From the NCBI RefSeq assembly GCF_964355755.1, contig NC_092670.1, positions 28,323,795 through 28,387,794 on the forward strand: DNA of 64,000 nt, read 5' to 3'. A model generated the notes under the pieces. It was given only the letters and a program-made list of their open reading frames with translations. It did not search any database and had not been told where the DNA came from. Below, in pieces: positions 44,386-58,357 of this stretch. The position numbers and the translations under genes are program-made. The stretch comes from Antedon mediterranea. Its lineage: Eukaryota; Echinodermata; Crinoidea; Comatulida; Antedonidae. Within the stretch, counting starts at the first letter, position 1, and each line of letters starts with the position of its first letter.

Positions 44386-47300
44386 TAAGCACTTTGGTGT
44401 TTTTATGTTAACAAGTTTTTTCGAAAATCACAAAATGGTCTAAAACGTCTCCAAATGTGATTTGAAGCTATTCTAAGCACTTTGGTGTTTTTATGTTAAC
44501 AAGTTTTTTCGAAAATCACAAAATGGTGTAAAACGTCTTCAAATGCGATTTGAAGCTATTCTAAGCAATTTTGTGTTTTTATGTGAACAAGTTTTTTCGA
44601 AAATCACAAAATGGTCTAAAACGTCTCCAAATGCGATTTGAAGCTATTCTAAGCACTTTTGTGTTTTTATGTTAACAAGTTTTTTCGAAAATCACAAAAT
44701 GGTCTAAAATGTCTCCAAATGCGATTTGAAGCTTTTCTAAGCACTTTGGTGTTTTTATGTTTACAAGTTTTTTCGAAAATCAAAAAATGTCTATAATGTC
44801 TCAAAATGCGATTTGAAGCTATTCTGTACACTTTGATGTTTTTATGTTAACAAGTTTTTCGAAAATCACAAAATGGTCTAAAACGTCTCCAAATGCGATT
44901 TGAAGCTATTCTGTACACTTTGCTGTTTTGTGTGAATAATTTTTGTCAAAATGCTCAAAATGGTCAAAAACGTTTTTAAATACTATTTTGTGTTCTTTGA
45001 TGTTTTTGTGTGAAAAGTTTTATCGAAATACTCAAAATGGTCTAAAACGGTTTCTAATGTGATTTTAAGAACTTTGATGTTTTTATGTTAACAACTTTTT
45101 TAGAAAATCACAAAATGGTCTAAAACGTCTCCAAATGCGATTTGAAGCAATTCTAAGCACTTTGGTGTTTTTATGTTAACAAGTTTTTTCGAAAATCACA
45201 AAATGGTCTAAAACGTCTCCAAATGCGATTTGAAGCTATTCTAAGCACTTTGGTGTTTTTATGTTAACAAGTTTTTTCGAAAATCACAAAATGGTCTAAA
45301 ACGTCTCCAAATGCGATTTGAAGCTATTCTAAGCACTTTGGTGTTTTTATGTTAACAAGTTTTTTCGAAAATCACAAAATGGTATAAAACGTTTCCAAAT
45401 GCGATTTTAAGCTATTCTAAGCAATTTGGTGTTTTTATGTTAACAAGTTTTTTCGAAAATCACAAAATGGTCGAAAATGTCACAAAATGCGATTTGAAGC
45501 TATTCTAAGCACTTTGGTGTTTTTATGTTAACAAGTTTTTTTGAAAATCACAAAATGGTCTAAAATGTCTCAAAATGCGATTTGAAGCTATTCTGTACAC
45601 TTTGCTGTTTTGTGTGAATAATTTTTTTCGAAAATCACAAAATGGTGTTAAACGTCTCCAAATGTGATTTGAAGCTATTCTAAGCACTTTGGTGTTTTTA
45701 TGTTAACAAGTTTTTTCGAAAATCACAAAATGGTGTAAAACGTTTCCAAATGCGATTTTAAGCTATTCCAAGCAATTTGGTGTTTTTATGTTAACAAGTT
45801 TTTTCGAAAATCACAAAATGGTCTAAAACGTCTCCAAATGCGATTTGAAGCTATTCTAAGCACTTTTGTGTTTTTATGTTAACAAGTTTTTTTCGAAAAT
45901 CACACAATGGTATAAAACGTCTCCAAATGCGATTTTAAGCTATTCTAAGCAATTTGGTGTTTTTATGTTAACAAGTTTTTTCGAAAATCACAAAATGGTC
46001 GAAAATGTCACAAAATGCGATTTTAAGCTATTCTAAGCACTTTGGTGTTTTTATGTTAACAAGTTTTTTCGAAAATCACAAAATGGTCTAAAACGTCTCC
46101 AAATGCGATTTGAAGCTATTCTGTACACTTTGCTGTTTTGTGTGAATAATTTTTGTCGAAATGCTCAAAATGGTCAAAAACGTTTTTAAATACGATATTA
46201 AGCTATTTTGTGCTCTTTGATGTTTTTGTGTGAAAAGTTTTATCGAAATGCTCAAAATGGTCTAAAACGGTTTCTAATGTGATTTTAAGCACTTTGGTGT
46301 TTTTATGTTAACAAGTTTTTTCGAAAATCACAAAATGGTCTAAAACGTCTCCAAATGTGATTTGAAGCTATTCTAAGCACTTTGGTGTTTTTATGTTAAC
46401 AAGTTTTTTCGAAAATCACAAAATGGTGTAAAACGTCTTCAAATGCGATTTGAAGCTATTCTAAGCAATTATGTGTTTTTATGTGAACAAGTTTTTTCGA
46501 AAATCACAAAATGGTCTAAAACGTCTCCAAATGCGATTTGAAGCTATTCTAAGCACTTTTGTGTTTTTATGTTAACAAGTTTTTTCGAAAATCACAAAAT
46601 GGTCTAAAATGTCTCCAAATGCGATTTGAAGCTTTTCTAAGCACTTTGGTGTTTTTATGTTTACAAGTTTTTTCGAAAATCACAAAATGTCTATAATGTC
46701 TCAAAATGCGATTTGAAGCTATTCTGTACACTTTGATGTTTTTATGTTAACAAGTTTTTCGAAAATCACAAAATGGTCTAAAACGTCTCCAAATGCGATT
46801 TGAAGCTATTCTGTACACTTTGCTGTTTTGTGTGAATAATTTTTGTCAAAATGCTCAAAATGGTCAAAAACGTTTTTAAATACTATTTTGTGTTCTTTGA
46901 TGTTTTTGTGTGAAAAGTTTTATCGAAATACTCAAAATGGTCTAAAACGGTTTCTAATGTGATTTTAAGAACTTTGATGTTTTTATGTTAACAACTTTTT
47001 TAGAAAATCACAAAATGGTCTAAAACGTCTCCAAATGCGATTTGAAGCAATTCTAAGCACTTTGGTGTTTTTATGTTAAAAAGTTTTTTCGAAAATCACA
47101 AAATGGTCTAAAACGTCTCCAAATGCGATTTGAAGCTATTCTAAGCACTTTGGTGTTTTTATGTTAACAAGTTTTTTCGAAAATCACAAAATGGTCTAAA
47201 ACGTCTCCAAATGCGATTTGAAGCTATTCTAAGCACTTTGGTGTTTTTATGTTAACAAGTTTTTTCGAAAATCACAAAATGGTATAAAACGTTTCCAAAT

Positions 47301-50176
47301 GCGATTTTAAGCTATTCTAAGCAATTTGGTGTTTTTATGTTAACAAGTTTTTTCGAAAATCACAAAATGGTCGAAAATGTCACAAAATGCGATTTGAAGC
47401 TATTCTAAGCACTTTGGTGTTTTTATGTTAACAAGTTTTTTTGAAAATCACAAAATGGTCTAAAATGTCTCAAAATGCGATTTGAAGCTATTCTGTACAC
47501 TTTGCTGTTTTGTGTGAATAATTTTTTTCGAAAATCACAAAATGGTGTTAAACGTCTCCAAATGTGATTTGAAGCTATTCTAAGCACTTTGGTGTTTTTA
47601 TGTTAACAAGTTTTTTCGAAAATCACAAAATGGTGTAAAACGTTTCCAAATGCGATTTTAAGCTATTCCAAGCAATTTGGTGTTTTTATGTTAACAAGTT
47701 TTTTCGAAAATCACAAAATGGTCTAAAACGTCTCCAAATGCGATTTGAAGCTATTCTAAGCACTTTTGTGTTTTTATGTTAACAAGTTTTTTTCGAAAAT
47801 CACACAATGGTATAAAACGTCTCCAAATGCGATTTTAAGCTATTCTAAGCAATTTGGTGTTTTTATGTTAACAAGTTTTTTCGAAAATCACAAAATGGTC
47901 GAAAATGTCACAAAATGCGATTTTAAGCTATTCTAAGCACTTTGGTGTTTTTATGTTAACAAGTTTTTTCGAAAATCACAAAATGGTCTAAAACGTCTCC
48001 AAATGCGATTTGAAGCTATTCTGTACACTTTGCTGTTTTGTGTGAATAATTTTTGTCGAAATGCTCAAAATGGTCAAAAACGTTTTTAAATACGATATTA
48101 AGCTATTTTGTGCTCTTTGATGTTTTTGTGTGAAAAGTTTTATCGAAATGCTCAAAATGGTCTAAAACGGTTTCTAATGTGATTTTAAGCACTTTGGTGT
48201 TTTTATGTTAACAAGTTTTTTCGAAAATCACAAAATGGTCTAAAACGTCTCCAAATGTGATTTGAAGCTATTCTAAGCACTTTGGTGTTTTTATGTTAAC
48301 AAGTTTTTTCGAAAATCACAAAATGGTGTAAAACGTCTTCAAATGCGATTTGAAGCTATTCTAAGCAATTATGTGTTTTTATGTGAACAAGTTTTTTCGA
48401 AAATCACAAAATGGTCTAAAACGTCTCCAAATGCGATTTGAAGCTATTCTAAGCACTTTTGTGTTTTTATGTTAACAAGTTTTTTCGAAAATCACAAAAT
48501 GGTCTAAAATGTCTCCAAATGCGATTTGAAGCTTTTCTAAGCACTTTGGTGTTTTTATGTTTACAAGTTTTTTCGAAAATCACAAAATGTCTATAATGTC
48601 TCAAAATGCGATTTGAAGCTATTCTGTACACTTTGATGTTTTTATGTTAACAAGTTTTTCGAAAATCACAAAATGGTCTAAAACGTCTCCAAATGCGATT
48701 TGAAGCTATTCTGTACACTTTGCTGTTTTGTGTGAATAATTTTTGTCAAATTGCTCAAAATGGTCAAAAACGTTTTTAAATACTATTTTGTGTTCTTTGA
48801 TGTTTTTGTGTGAAAAGTTTTATCGAAATACTCAAAATGGTCTAAAACGGTTTCTAATGTGATTTTAAGAACTTTGATGTTTTTATGTTAACAACTTTTT
48901 TAGAAAATCACAAAATGGTCTAAAACGTCTCCAAATGCGATTTGAAGCAATTCTAAGCACTTTGGTGTTTTTATGTTAACAAGTTTTTTCGAAAATCACA
49001 AAATGGTCTAAAACGTCTCCAAATGCGATTTGAAGCTATTCTAAGCACTTTGGTGTTTTTATGTTAACAAGTTTTTTCGAAAATCACAAAATGGTCTAAA
49101 ACGTCTCCAAATGCGATTTGAAGCTATTCTAAGCACTTTGGTGTTTTTATGTTAACAAGTTTTTTCGAAAATCACAAAATGGTATAAAACGTTTCCAAAT
49201 GCGATTTTAAGCTATTCTAAGCAATTTGGTGTTTTTATGTTAACAAGTTTTTTCGAAAATCACAAAATGGTCGAAAATGTCACAAAATGCGATTTGAAGC
49301 TATTCTAAGCACTTTGGTGTTTTTATGTTAACAAGTTTTTTTGAAAATCACAAAATGGTCTAAAATGTCTCAAAATGCGATTTGAAGCTATTCTGTACAC
49401 TTTGCTGTTTTGTGTGAATAATTTTTTTCGAAAATCACAAAATGGTGTTAAACGTCTCCAAATGTGATTTGAAGCTATTCTAAGCACTTTGGTGTTTTTA
49501 TGTTAACAAGTTTTTTCGAAAATCACAAAATGGTGTAAAACGTTTCCAAATGCGATTTTAAGCTATTCCAAGCAATTTGGTGTTTTTATGTTAACAAGTT
49601 TTTTCGAAAATCACAAAATGGTCTAAAACGTCTCCAAATGCGATTTGAAGCTATTCTAAGCACTTTTGTGTTTTTATGTTAACAAGTTTTTTTCGAAAAT
49701 CACACAATGGTATAAAACGTCTCCAAATGCGATTTTAAGCTATTCTAAGCAATTTGGTGTTTTTATGTTAACAAGTTTTTTCGAAAATCACAAAATGGTC
49801 GAAAATGTCACAAAATGCGATTTTAAGCTATTCTAAGCACTTTGGTGTTTTTATTTTAACAAGTTTTTTCGAAAATCACAAAATGGTCTAAAACGTCTCC
49901 AAATGCGATTTGAAGCTATTCTGTACACTTTGCTGTTTTGTGTGAATAATTTTTGTCGAAATGCTCAAAATGGTCAAAAACGTTTTTAAATACGATATTA
50001 AGCTATTTTGTGCTCTTTGATGTTTTTGTGTGAAAAGTTTTATCGAAATGCTCAAAATGGTCTAAAACGGTTTCTAATGTGATTTTAAGCACTTTGGTGT
50101 TTTTATGTTAACAAGTTTTTTCGAAAATCACAAAATGGTCTAAAACGTCTCCAAATGTGATTTGAAGCTATTCTAA
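44386..50176. repeat. 1,900-bp higher-order satellite repeat, second macro-copy
   Basis: This is the same three-unit higher-order array as 13872-19662, displaced by 30,514 bp. It carries the same unit-specific variants, so the three-fold amplification predates the macro-duplication. Confidence 0.92.
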
Positions 50177-50493
50177 ACACTTTGGTGTTTTTATGTTAAC
50201 AAGTTTTTTCGAAAATCACAAATTGGTCTAAAACGTCTCCAAATGCGATTTGAAGCTATTTTAAGCACTTTGGTGTTTTTGTGTAACCAAGTTTTTTCGA
50301 AAATCACAAAAGGGTCTAAAATGTCTCAAAATGCGATTTGAAGCTATTCTGTACACTTTGATGTTTTTATGTTAACAAGTTTTTTCGAAAGTCACAAAAT
50401 GGTCTAAAACGTCTCCAAATGCGATTTGAAGCTATTCTAAGCACTTTGGTGTTTTTATGTTAACAAGTTTTTTCGAAAATCACAAAATGGTGT

Positions 50494-50926
50494 TGTAGCA
50501 GACCTACCACATAGCTTTTAAACAATTCAACATTTACTTTTAATTTGATTATTTATACATCCTCTATATATCTCTTTACCTCACATTGACAGGTTACCTT
50601 CCTGTTACCTTCACTTTTCTAGCTAATGGATTTTAAGAATGTTAATGACTCTAACAGAAAACCACATTAATTCTCTTAATCCTAATTGGTCAGATGAGAT
50701 GGGCCAAGCCCAATATTACCATGCACTGACCACATTATTAACACACTCTTTTCTCAACCAGCATCTTAGCTACACCGTTTATTGCTCTGTCTTATCAAAT
50801 ATTGTATATTGTATATTTTATCTATTTATTGAGAATCCTCACTTGATTCACTTGGAATAAATTGCATAGTTTACTGTATACATTTAGTAGTTGTTTTGTT
50901 TTACCGTTGCGCCGACAATTACTAAA
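50494..50926 (+). repeat. 5' LTR, second macro-copy
   Basis: Copy of 19980-20412, 433 bp, with the same 5-bp deletion relative to its 3' partner. Confidence 0.88.
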
Positions 50927-51052
50927 GTGGTGACCCCGACTAAGGAAGCATGGAACTAAAGTGGTGACACCCGACTAAAGAAGCATGGAACTGAGAGTGT
51001 CATTCATCCATACTAAAGTGGTGTCCCTCGACTTTCTTATACCGTCGTTTAA

Positions 51053-51460
51053 ATGGAAGGACAACAGCAACAACGACAGCTACCGCAACCTCCAGCACAA
51101 CCCCAGCACCAGGAACAACCTGTGGTGCCCGCTTCTGACGCAGCAACCGTCAACAGGCCAATTTCTTCTCTAGCATTGAAACTGCTTCCATACTGGCCCA
51201 ATGATACGATATTGTGGTTCACCCAAGTCGAAGCACAGTTCACAATGCGTGGGATCACAGCAGATGCTACTAAATATGCTTACTTAGTAGAATCATCGCA
51301 ACCTGAAATTGCGCAGGGAGTTCGGGATCTATTTCTCACCCCGCCTACTGATAACAGGTATGTGAACTTCAAAGATACTTTAATACGTCGGACAACTGCT
51401 TCCGACCAACAGCGCCTCCGCCAACTCTTCTCACCCATCCGCAGCCAGATGCACCTTTAA
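51053..51460 (+). CDS. Truncated Gag, second macro-copy
   Basis: This is identical in reading frame to 20539-20946: 135 codons, a Gln/Pro-rich start, and a CsRn1-type Gag N-terminal domain with LPYWPNDTILWF and RGIT motifs. It is truncated by the same internal deletion, so the defect predates the macro-duplication. Confidence 0.8.
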   Translation: MEGQQQQRQLPQPPAQPQHQEQPVVPASDAATVNRPISSLALKLLPYWPNDTILWFTQVEAQFTMRGITADATKYAYLVESSQPEIAQGVRDLFLTPPTDNRYVNFKDTLIRRTTASDQQRLRQLFSPIRSQMHL

Positions 51461-51722
51461 GTATCATGGTTTCGGATGTGGCCATAGGGGGTATACTACA
51501 ACAAACGCATTGACAACAATTGTCAACCTATTTCATTTTTCTCACAGAAGTTGAAACCAGCGCAGACGCGATACAGCACATTTGGTCGTGAACTTTTGGC
51601 GGCATACCTTTCAGTTAAACATTTTCGTCATTCACTTGAAGGACGCTTATTTCATATTTTTACTGACCATAAGCCACTTATGTATGCTTTACTCGCCAAA
51701 CCAAATCGTCACTCGCCACGCG
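51445..51722 (+). pseudogene. Pol remnant (RT end/RNase H), second macro-copy
   Basis: Copy of 20931-21208 with the same frameshift and stop. The GREL and TDHKPL motifs of RNase H are kept, and the frame is interrupted by the DNA transposon at 51723. Confidence 0.78.
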
Positions 51723-54700
51723 CACAGCTGTTCCAGAAATATGAATTAAGTGCAGCGCCCCCAACGTTTCATAGCGTTTTATGGAGTAGCGATTCCGAAA
51801 ACATATTGTATACAAACCACATGAGGAACCCGGAAGCAATCAAGCATAAAACGACTGTTTTTTAATAGCCAATAAAAACAAATAAAGACCGCGAAAGTCA
51901 GAAAAATAATGAATATTCATTAGAACAACCCTGGATGAAGGTGAAAAACATGTTGTCGTTGTTTTATCACGTGGATTTTAAGAGGTAATGTAATTGAAAA
52001 TTGTACACCCAACGCCAGTTTTTTTCTCAAGTGATACATTTAAAAAGTAGGTATAAATGTTGTTTTCCATATCAGTTTAAAAATAATTTTTTCTGTTGAA
52101 TTCTTTGATTTAGTTGGATACTTTAGTTATCCTTGAATGTTTTAACAAGGATCGTATTCATATTGCCTGGCTGGATTTTTTCCTACGCTAGCTTATAATA
52201 GGCTATGCCCAGGCCCCATTGCGTGGTTAAAACCAGCTGTGTAAGACTAATGGCTGTTTATTTTTAACACGTAAACATGTATATTCGGGGGGCCTCAGTG
52301 ACAGTTGACCTGTTATAAAGCTGATTAATTACTTGTTCCTGGTCCTAATTAAAAATTAGGCCTAGCCTAGGCCTAAAGCTTTTTTAATAATCATTCATAT
52401 TGGGATAGAGGAGTACAGAGTAGGCCAGGCTACAGGCCTAGCTAGGCCTATATTATATATAGGCTAGGCTATCTCATCTCATCAGCAGGTTAAAGGCTAG
52501 CAGCCTACCTAGCATGTCTTAGTCAAAGATCTGTAATATATTAATAGAAAGAAGCTATATAGTACTGTGACATTAGATATTTAATCATAAATGCATATTT
52601 CTTTCATATTTGTATTGTATATTTATTATTTTGATATGCAATGAATCACAATCTAAATCAGTAAATAACATAAATTTTCGTTATCAATAAATAATTATTA
52701 ATATATAAACCAAATTAAAATAAAATAACTGTTTATTTTTAACATGTAAACATGTCTATTCGGGGGGCCTAAATGACAGTTGACCTGTTATAAAGCTGAT
52801 TAATTACTTGTTCCTGGTCCTAATTAAAAATTAGGCCTAGCCTAGGCCTAAGCTTTTTTAATAATCATTCATATTGGGAGAGAGGAGTACAGAGTAGGTC
52901 AGGTTACATGCCTAGCTAGGCCTATACTATATATAGGCTAGGCTACATCATCAGCAGGTTAAAGGCTAGCAGCCTACCTAGCATGTCTTAGTCAAAGATC
53001 TGTAATATATTAATAGAAAGAAGCTATAGAGTACTGTGACATTAGATATTTAATTATAAATGCATATTTCTTTCATATTTGTATTGTATATGCAATCACA
53101 ATCTAAATCAGTAAATAACATCAATTTCCGTTATCAATCAATAATATATATAAACCAAATTAAAATAAAATAACTTCCAAAAAATTAAATTAAATTACAA
53201 TTCATATACCATTTGTTAAATATTTACAAAATCATTGTTCTAGCAATAACACAAAAAAATACTACCATTCATATGGTATACTGTACATATAATATGCAAT
53301 ACTATAACAATTAACTGAGAAATAGCAAACTATTCCTCAACTTTTCTGCACTTAGTTACCGGCCTAGTTACTTCATGCTGGATCTCAGGTGAAATAAACG
53401 TCAGATGTGACTTCATGATTTCCCACAAAACTCTTTCCATGGTACTGCTGTCGAGGAATTTATTTTTTCTAAATACCTCGACCATTTTTGTACATAGAGT
53501 TCCAGTTTCAAATCTCTTGGTTCATAGTAGTTCGCTATATAAAATATATAAAAGAAATATGGCATTCATTTTTATAGTATTGCATGTTTTAGACATAATT
53601 TTAAAGGTATATAATGTAGGACTGACCAAGTCTTTGACCTCTTGTTCTTTTAGATTTATTATGTGGCCAGTCTCTGCAATCTTACTATGCTGTTTTGTCA
53701 CAAGTGACACTGAGAGTTCATTTCTTAAATGCTCAAGATTCTCTTCTAAAGACTGGATTTTATTCATTGTACTTTGTAGCATGTCGATGTGCTGCAGCTT
53801 CTGATTTTCTCTTTCTCCTAGATGATCACCTGAGATTAAACAATATTGGTCAACCAAATAAATGTCAATCTGCATAAAAAATGAGCATCAACATTATTAT
53901 ATTTTCAAAATGTTAACAACTATTTCTTGTAGCAGATAATGATAATATATGGATAATTCATAGGAAAATAAGTTCCAGCCAAAGGTTTGCTTTATTATGC
54001 ATAAAAATAGGATAAACAATTTTGAAATTCTATGCTCAAATGGACAATGTATATTTAAAGAGCAACTTGACCAATTGAGTTATTATGTAATGTCAATGTA
54101 AAGTTGAAACAACATTTGAATTTACCAGTCAAGATGTCAGCATCCTGTCGCATGTTGAATATTATAACATATTGACACCTGGAAAAATAGTTGATTGAGG
54201 AAATATTTAATAAAGAAAAGAGGTATATTTATAAATTACTGTAACAATTGTTTGTTTCGACAGTTATTTTATACTAACATTGTTCTTTAATATGAAGTAC
54301 AAACACACATTTCATTGTTTGGAGTGTGTATTAAACTTTCTAAAGAGGTGGTTATGATTATTTACCTACCCTGTTTAATTCAATGTCTACCAGGTATGGC
54401 CTAACAACACTGTGCGATATTATTTTGCTTCTTTTTTTTTCACTGCCATGGTCTACAAAAAACTTGTAGTCATGATTGTAGGCCTTGAGATGTCTACAGG
54501 CTTGAGGAACATTGTTGGTTCTGATGTCATCTTGATTACAAAAACAATAGATGCAACTGTACTTTCCTTTAAAAATAAATCAATTTTTTAATCTACAGTA
54601 CTTCAGTTTTGTGTCCAAACAAATCCAAACAAGAGAGCTAATAGTCAAAATATTAAAACATTATTATACAAATGTATTACTATTAAGGCCTAGCCTAGGC

Positions 54701-55490
54701 TGTGACTGTCACTCAGTCACACCAGCTAGCCTAAAAATGCACCAGGAAAGCAATAATTATTATTATAAACACATGCCATTAATTTTTTGGTAACAGTTAT
54801 AATGATTAAATTTAGGATTAGGGTAATTAAAGGTTTAACTATTACGAATTTTCTATGTTTCGGCCTAGCTTTATTCTAGGCCCACATTACCGTCACGGTC
54901 ATCGCGGGCGTCAACGCACTTTCTAAGCCTATCGCCAAACCGTTTTCTCGCCGACAACAATAACAATGTATAAAGGGGTTGCAAAATATGCGAGTTTTAC
55001 TAAAAACTGAACCAGGCTATATTAACAAAACTAGTATTATTTTGTTTATATAATAATGATGGACTATATTCTAGTTCGTTCTTTTTCTAAAAAAATTAAT
55101 TATATCCACAAAAAAAGTAAAGAATACAATGATATTTTCTACTTACGATTGTTTACCATTTCTTTACACAGTTTATCTTGACTTCCTGGTTTATGTGCTG
55201 GAGATTATTTCAGTAAATTGGACAATATCGTGGTTTATTTATTAATTTATAGTAAAGAAACAATAAAATATTTATTTTTTAATTGAACATACACTTTTTT
55301 TAATCATTTAGTTTTGTATAAAATGTTTTACTACATAAAAACTCACGATAGCGAAATTTAATTTGGCGTTCGCGAAATAATGGTTTGTAAACAAAAATTA
55401 TATGTCCGCGCGACTCGGGAGAGCCTCGTCTGCTAACACTGAGGGCGCTTGACTTTTTCTGATATCTTAACACTAGTTGAAACAGCTGTG
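51723..55490. mobile_element. Nested DNA transposon, second macro-copy
   Basis: The same CACAGCTGTT/AACAGCTGTG termini and CGCG flanks (51719-51722 and 55491-55494) are present. It contains the duplicate of the predicted minus-strand gene and of the 475-bp internal repeat (52254-53174). Confidence 0.8.
53330..55159 (-). CDS. Predicted four-exon Cys-rich/coiled-coil gene, second macro-copy
   Basis: The exons by offset are 55147-55159, 54366-54566, 53627-53829 and 53330-53515. All splice sites, the ATG and the stop are preserved, and I saw no coding difference from the first copy. The same caution on the last acceptor applies. Because the copies are almost identical, conservation between them is no evidence of selection. 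Confidence 0.5.
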
Positions 55491-56942
55491 CGCGAAATCC
55501 GTCATCTCGATTTCATATCTCAATTCACAACGGACATACGCCATGTGAGTGGAAAAGCTAATGCAGCAGCTGATGCATTGTCGCGAATCGAACTTAATAC
55601 TTTCAGTCACAACACAACTAACATTGTTGATTTTAGTCTTATTGCTGCTGCACAAAAGAATGACGATGAATTGCACAAGCTACTTGAATCACCGTCTTCA
55701 CTACAATTTCAAAACTTTCCAATTCCAACTTCTGACTCTACAATTCTTTGTGATATTTCCAAAGGCAATCCACGTCCATATATCCCACAAGAATTCAGAC
55801 GCATAATATTTGACACTCTACATTCGCTATCACATCCTGGTATACGAGCAACACAACGTTTAATTACTGACCGTTTCGTATGGCCAGCAATCAATCATGA
55901 TGTACGACGATGGTCTCAAACATGCATTCAATGTCAACGTTCCAAAGTACACCGGCACACCGTTTCGCCACTCTCTACTTTTTCTACACCTGACGCCCGT
56001 TTTGACCATGTACATATAGATATTGTTGGACCTCTCCCTCCGTCAAATGGTTTTTCTTATTTACTCACTTTTATCGATCGTTTTACTCGATGGCCCGAAG
56101 CCGTACCTATTCCGGATATCACAGCCGATACTGTCGCACACGCATTTGTCAATCGATGGATCGCTTCATTCGGAATACCTTCAACCATTACAACAGATCG
56201 AGGAAGACAATTTGAATCTGCATTATTTCATTCACTCGCCAACTTACTAGGAACTAAGCACATTCATACAACTGCATACCATCCTATTGCGAACGGACTT
56301 GTAGAACGTTTTCATCGACATTTGAAGGGTTCTCTCAAAGCACATAATGATCACACTAAATGGACAGAACATTTACCTATAGTACTTTTAGACATTCGTA
56401 CAGCCCTTAAGGCTGATCTAGGTCATAGTGCTGCTGAACTTGTTTATGGCACTACTTTAAGATTACCTGGACAATTCTTTAATTCAAACTCTGAACATTG
56501 TGATTATTCTAATTATATTGATAGATTGCGTGATAATATGAGTAAACTACGTCCCACACCTACCCGCACCAACTCTAACCGTAAATCCTATATCAATCAA
56601 GAAATATTTAATTGTACCCATGTTTTTGTGCGAAGGGACTCTGTTCGAAAACCCTTACAACGTCCATATGATGGTCCATTTAAGGTATTAAGTCGAACAG
56701 ACAAACACTTTGTTCTCGATCTAAATGGTCGACAGGACACAGTCAGTATTGATCGCCTAAAGGTAGCTCATTTGGATACTGATATATTTAAAAGCCAAGA
56801 GCAAACCCTCACTCCCAAGCTACAAGCATCACCCCTAGTCAAACCAACCAACCCGTCACCCATTTTGGCAACCCCTCCCCGTACTACTCGTTCTGGTAGA
56901 CATGTTCATTTCCCTCAACGTTTTGTCTCGTTCTATCATTAA
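55491..56942 (+). CDS. Pol C-terminal part: RNase H end and integrase, second macro-copy
   Basis: Copy of 24977-26428. The HHCC zinc site, DD35E catalytic triad, GPF motif and RSGRHVHFP tail are all intact. As in the first copy there is no ATG opening the frame, so it is the surviving end of a Pol polyprotein. Confidence 0.88.
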   Translation, partial: REIRHLDFISQFTTDIRHVSGKANAAADALSRIELNTFSHNTTNIVDFSLIAAAQKNDDELHKLLESPSSLQFQNFPIPTSDSTILCDISKGNPRPYIPQEFRRIIFDTLHSLSHPGIRATQRLITDRFVWPAINHDVRRWSQTCIQCQRSKVHRHTVSPLSTFSTPDARFDHVHIDIVGPLPPSNGFSYLLTFIDRFTRWPEAVPIPDITADTVAHAFVNRWIASFGIPSTITTDRGRQFESALFHSLANLLGTKHIHTTAYHPIANGLVERFHRHLKGSLKAHNDHTKWTEHLPIVLLDIRTALKADLGHSAAELVYGTTLRLPGQFFNSNSEHCDYSNYIDRLRDNMSKLRPTPTRTNSNRKSYINQEIFNCTHVFVRRDSVRKPLQRPYDGPFKVLSRTDKHFVLDLNGRQDTVSIDRLKVAHLDTDIFKSQEQTLTPKLQASPLVKPTNPSPILATPPRTTRSGRHVHFPQRFVSFYH

Positions 56943-56965
56943 TTCTTTCACTGGAAGGGGGCTCC

Positions 56966-57403
56966 TGTAGCAGACCTACCACATAGCTTTTAAACAATTC
57001 AACATTTACTTTTAATTTGATTATTTATACATCCTCTATATATCTCTTTATTTAACCTCACATTGACAGGTTACCTTCCTGTTACCTTCACTTTTCTAGC
57101 TAATGGATTTTAAGAATGTTAATGACTCTAACAGAAAACCACATTAATTCTCTTAATCCTAATTGGTCAGATGAGATGGGCCAAGCCCAATATTACCATG
57201 CACTGACCACATTATTAACACACTCTTTTCTCAACCAGCATCTTAGCTACACCGTTTATTGCTCTGTCTTATCAAATATTGTATATTGTATATTTTATCT
57301 ATTTATTGAGAATCCTCACTTGATTCACTTGGAATAAATTGCATAGTTTACTGTATACATTTAGTAGTTGTTTTGTTTTACCGTTGCGCCGACAATTACT
57401 AAA
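56966..57403 (+). repeat. 3' LTR, second macro-copy
   Basis: Copy of 26452-26889, 438 bp, followed by GTGT and satellite. Confidence 0.88.
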
Positions 57404-57746
57404 GTGTAAAACGTCTCCAAATGCGATTTGAAGCTATTCTAAGCACTTTGGTGTTTTTATGTAAACAAGTTTTTTCGAAAATCACAAAATGGTGTAAAAC
57501 GTCTCCAAATGCGATTTGAAGCTATTCTAAGCAATTTGGTGTTTTTATGTTAACAATTTTTTTCGAAAATCACAAATTGGTCTAAAACGTCTCCAAATGC
57601 GATTTGAAGCTATTTTAAGCACTTTGGTGTTTTTGTGTTAACAACTTTTTTAGAAAATCACAAAATGGTCTAAAACGTCTCCAAATGCGATTTGAAGCAA
57701 TTCTAAGCACTTTGGTGTTTTTATGGTAACGAGTTTTTTTGAATAT
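57404..57746. repeat. Satellite spacer between LTR elements, second macro-copy
   Basis: 343 bp of 88-bp satellite, matching 26890-27232. It is flanked by the GTGT and ATAT target duplications. Confidence 0.93.
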
Positions 57747-58357
57747 TGTAATGTAACGATATACTTTTATATTTAAGAAATCGACCTTTGTACCGGAATT
57801 CAAATAGGTTCACAAATTTGACCCAGAAAGTCCAGAGGAGAGTTTGTCCAGATGTTTTAATGACCATTTAGTTTATAATAGAATCCCTAAAGAAAACACT
57901 TAGCTTAACTTTGTGACTTTTCCCATCGTTAAACCAGGAGTGACTGACACTATTTAAGTACAGATTTGACAGTGTCATCCATCACAGAAATACCTTATTA
58001 TACCGTTAATCACTCCCACTTAAACACCCCTGGATCAACTTAGGACCAATCGTTACCCTCACAGATGATGTAATGACATTATGCAAATGAACTGAGCCAA
58101 TATACTCCTAAGTTTCAGAAGGGCCAAGACACACCTTACAGCCATTTCACGGAGCACACACCTCACAGCCACTTCTTCAGAAGCAGACCTACACACACTT
58201 CACACCTCACTGACAGCATCATTGATTGTCCGTTCCTTATCTATACTTATAGTTGTATATTGTACTGAAGTATTATACTGAATAAATAATATATGTGTTA
58301 CGACAGGCAAGCGAGTCAGAGTCTTCATTAGTACCTCAACAGCAACATTATATTACA
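57747..58357 (+). repeat. 5' LTR of second element, second macro-copy
   Basis: 611 bp, copy of 27233-27843, with octamer ATGCAAAT at 58081-58088. Confidence 0.85.

Larger units (their letters stand above)
30597..50493. repeat. 88-bp satellite array, middle block
   Basis: The same satellite resumes immediately after the ATAT duplication and runs to the second copy of the CsRn1-type LTR. It crosses the macro-repeat junction at 35507. Segments 30.6-33.5 kb are a mosaic: about 31137-32380 matches 1907-3150 (offset 29,230), and about 32360-33170 matches 7884-8694 (offset 24,476). No gene is visible. Confidence 0.97.
50494..57403 (+). mobile_element. CsRn1-type LTR retrotransposon, second macro-copy
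   Basis: This duplicates 19980-26889 at +30,514 bp with the same LTR 5-bp indel, the same internal deletion and frameshift, the same nested DNA transposon and the same GTGT flanks. LTRs are 50494-50926 and 56966-57403, and the primer site is 50928-50940. I noticed one substitution (52899 T for C). Confidence 0.9.
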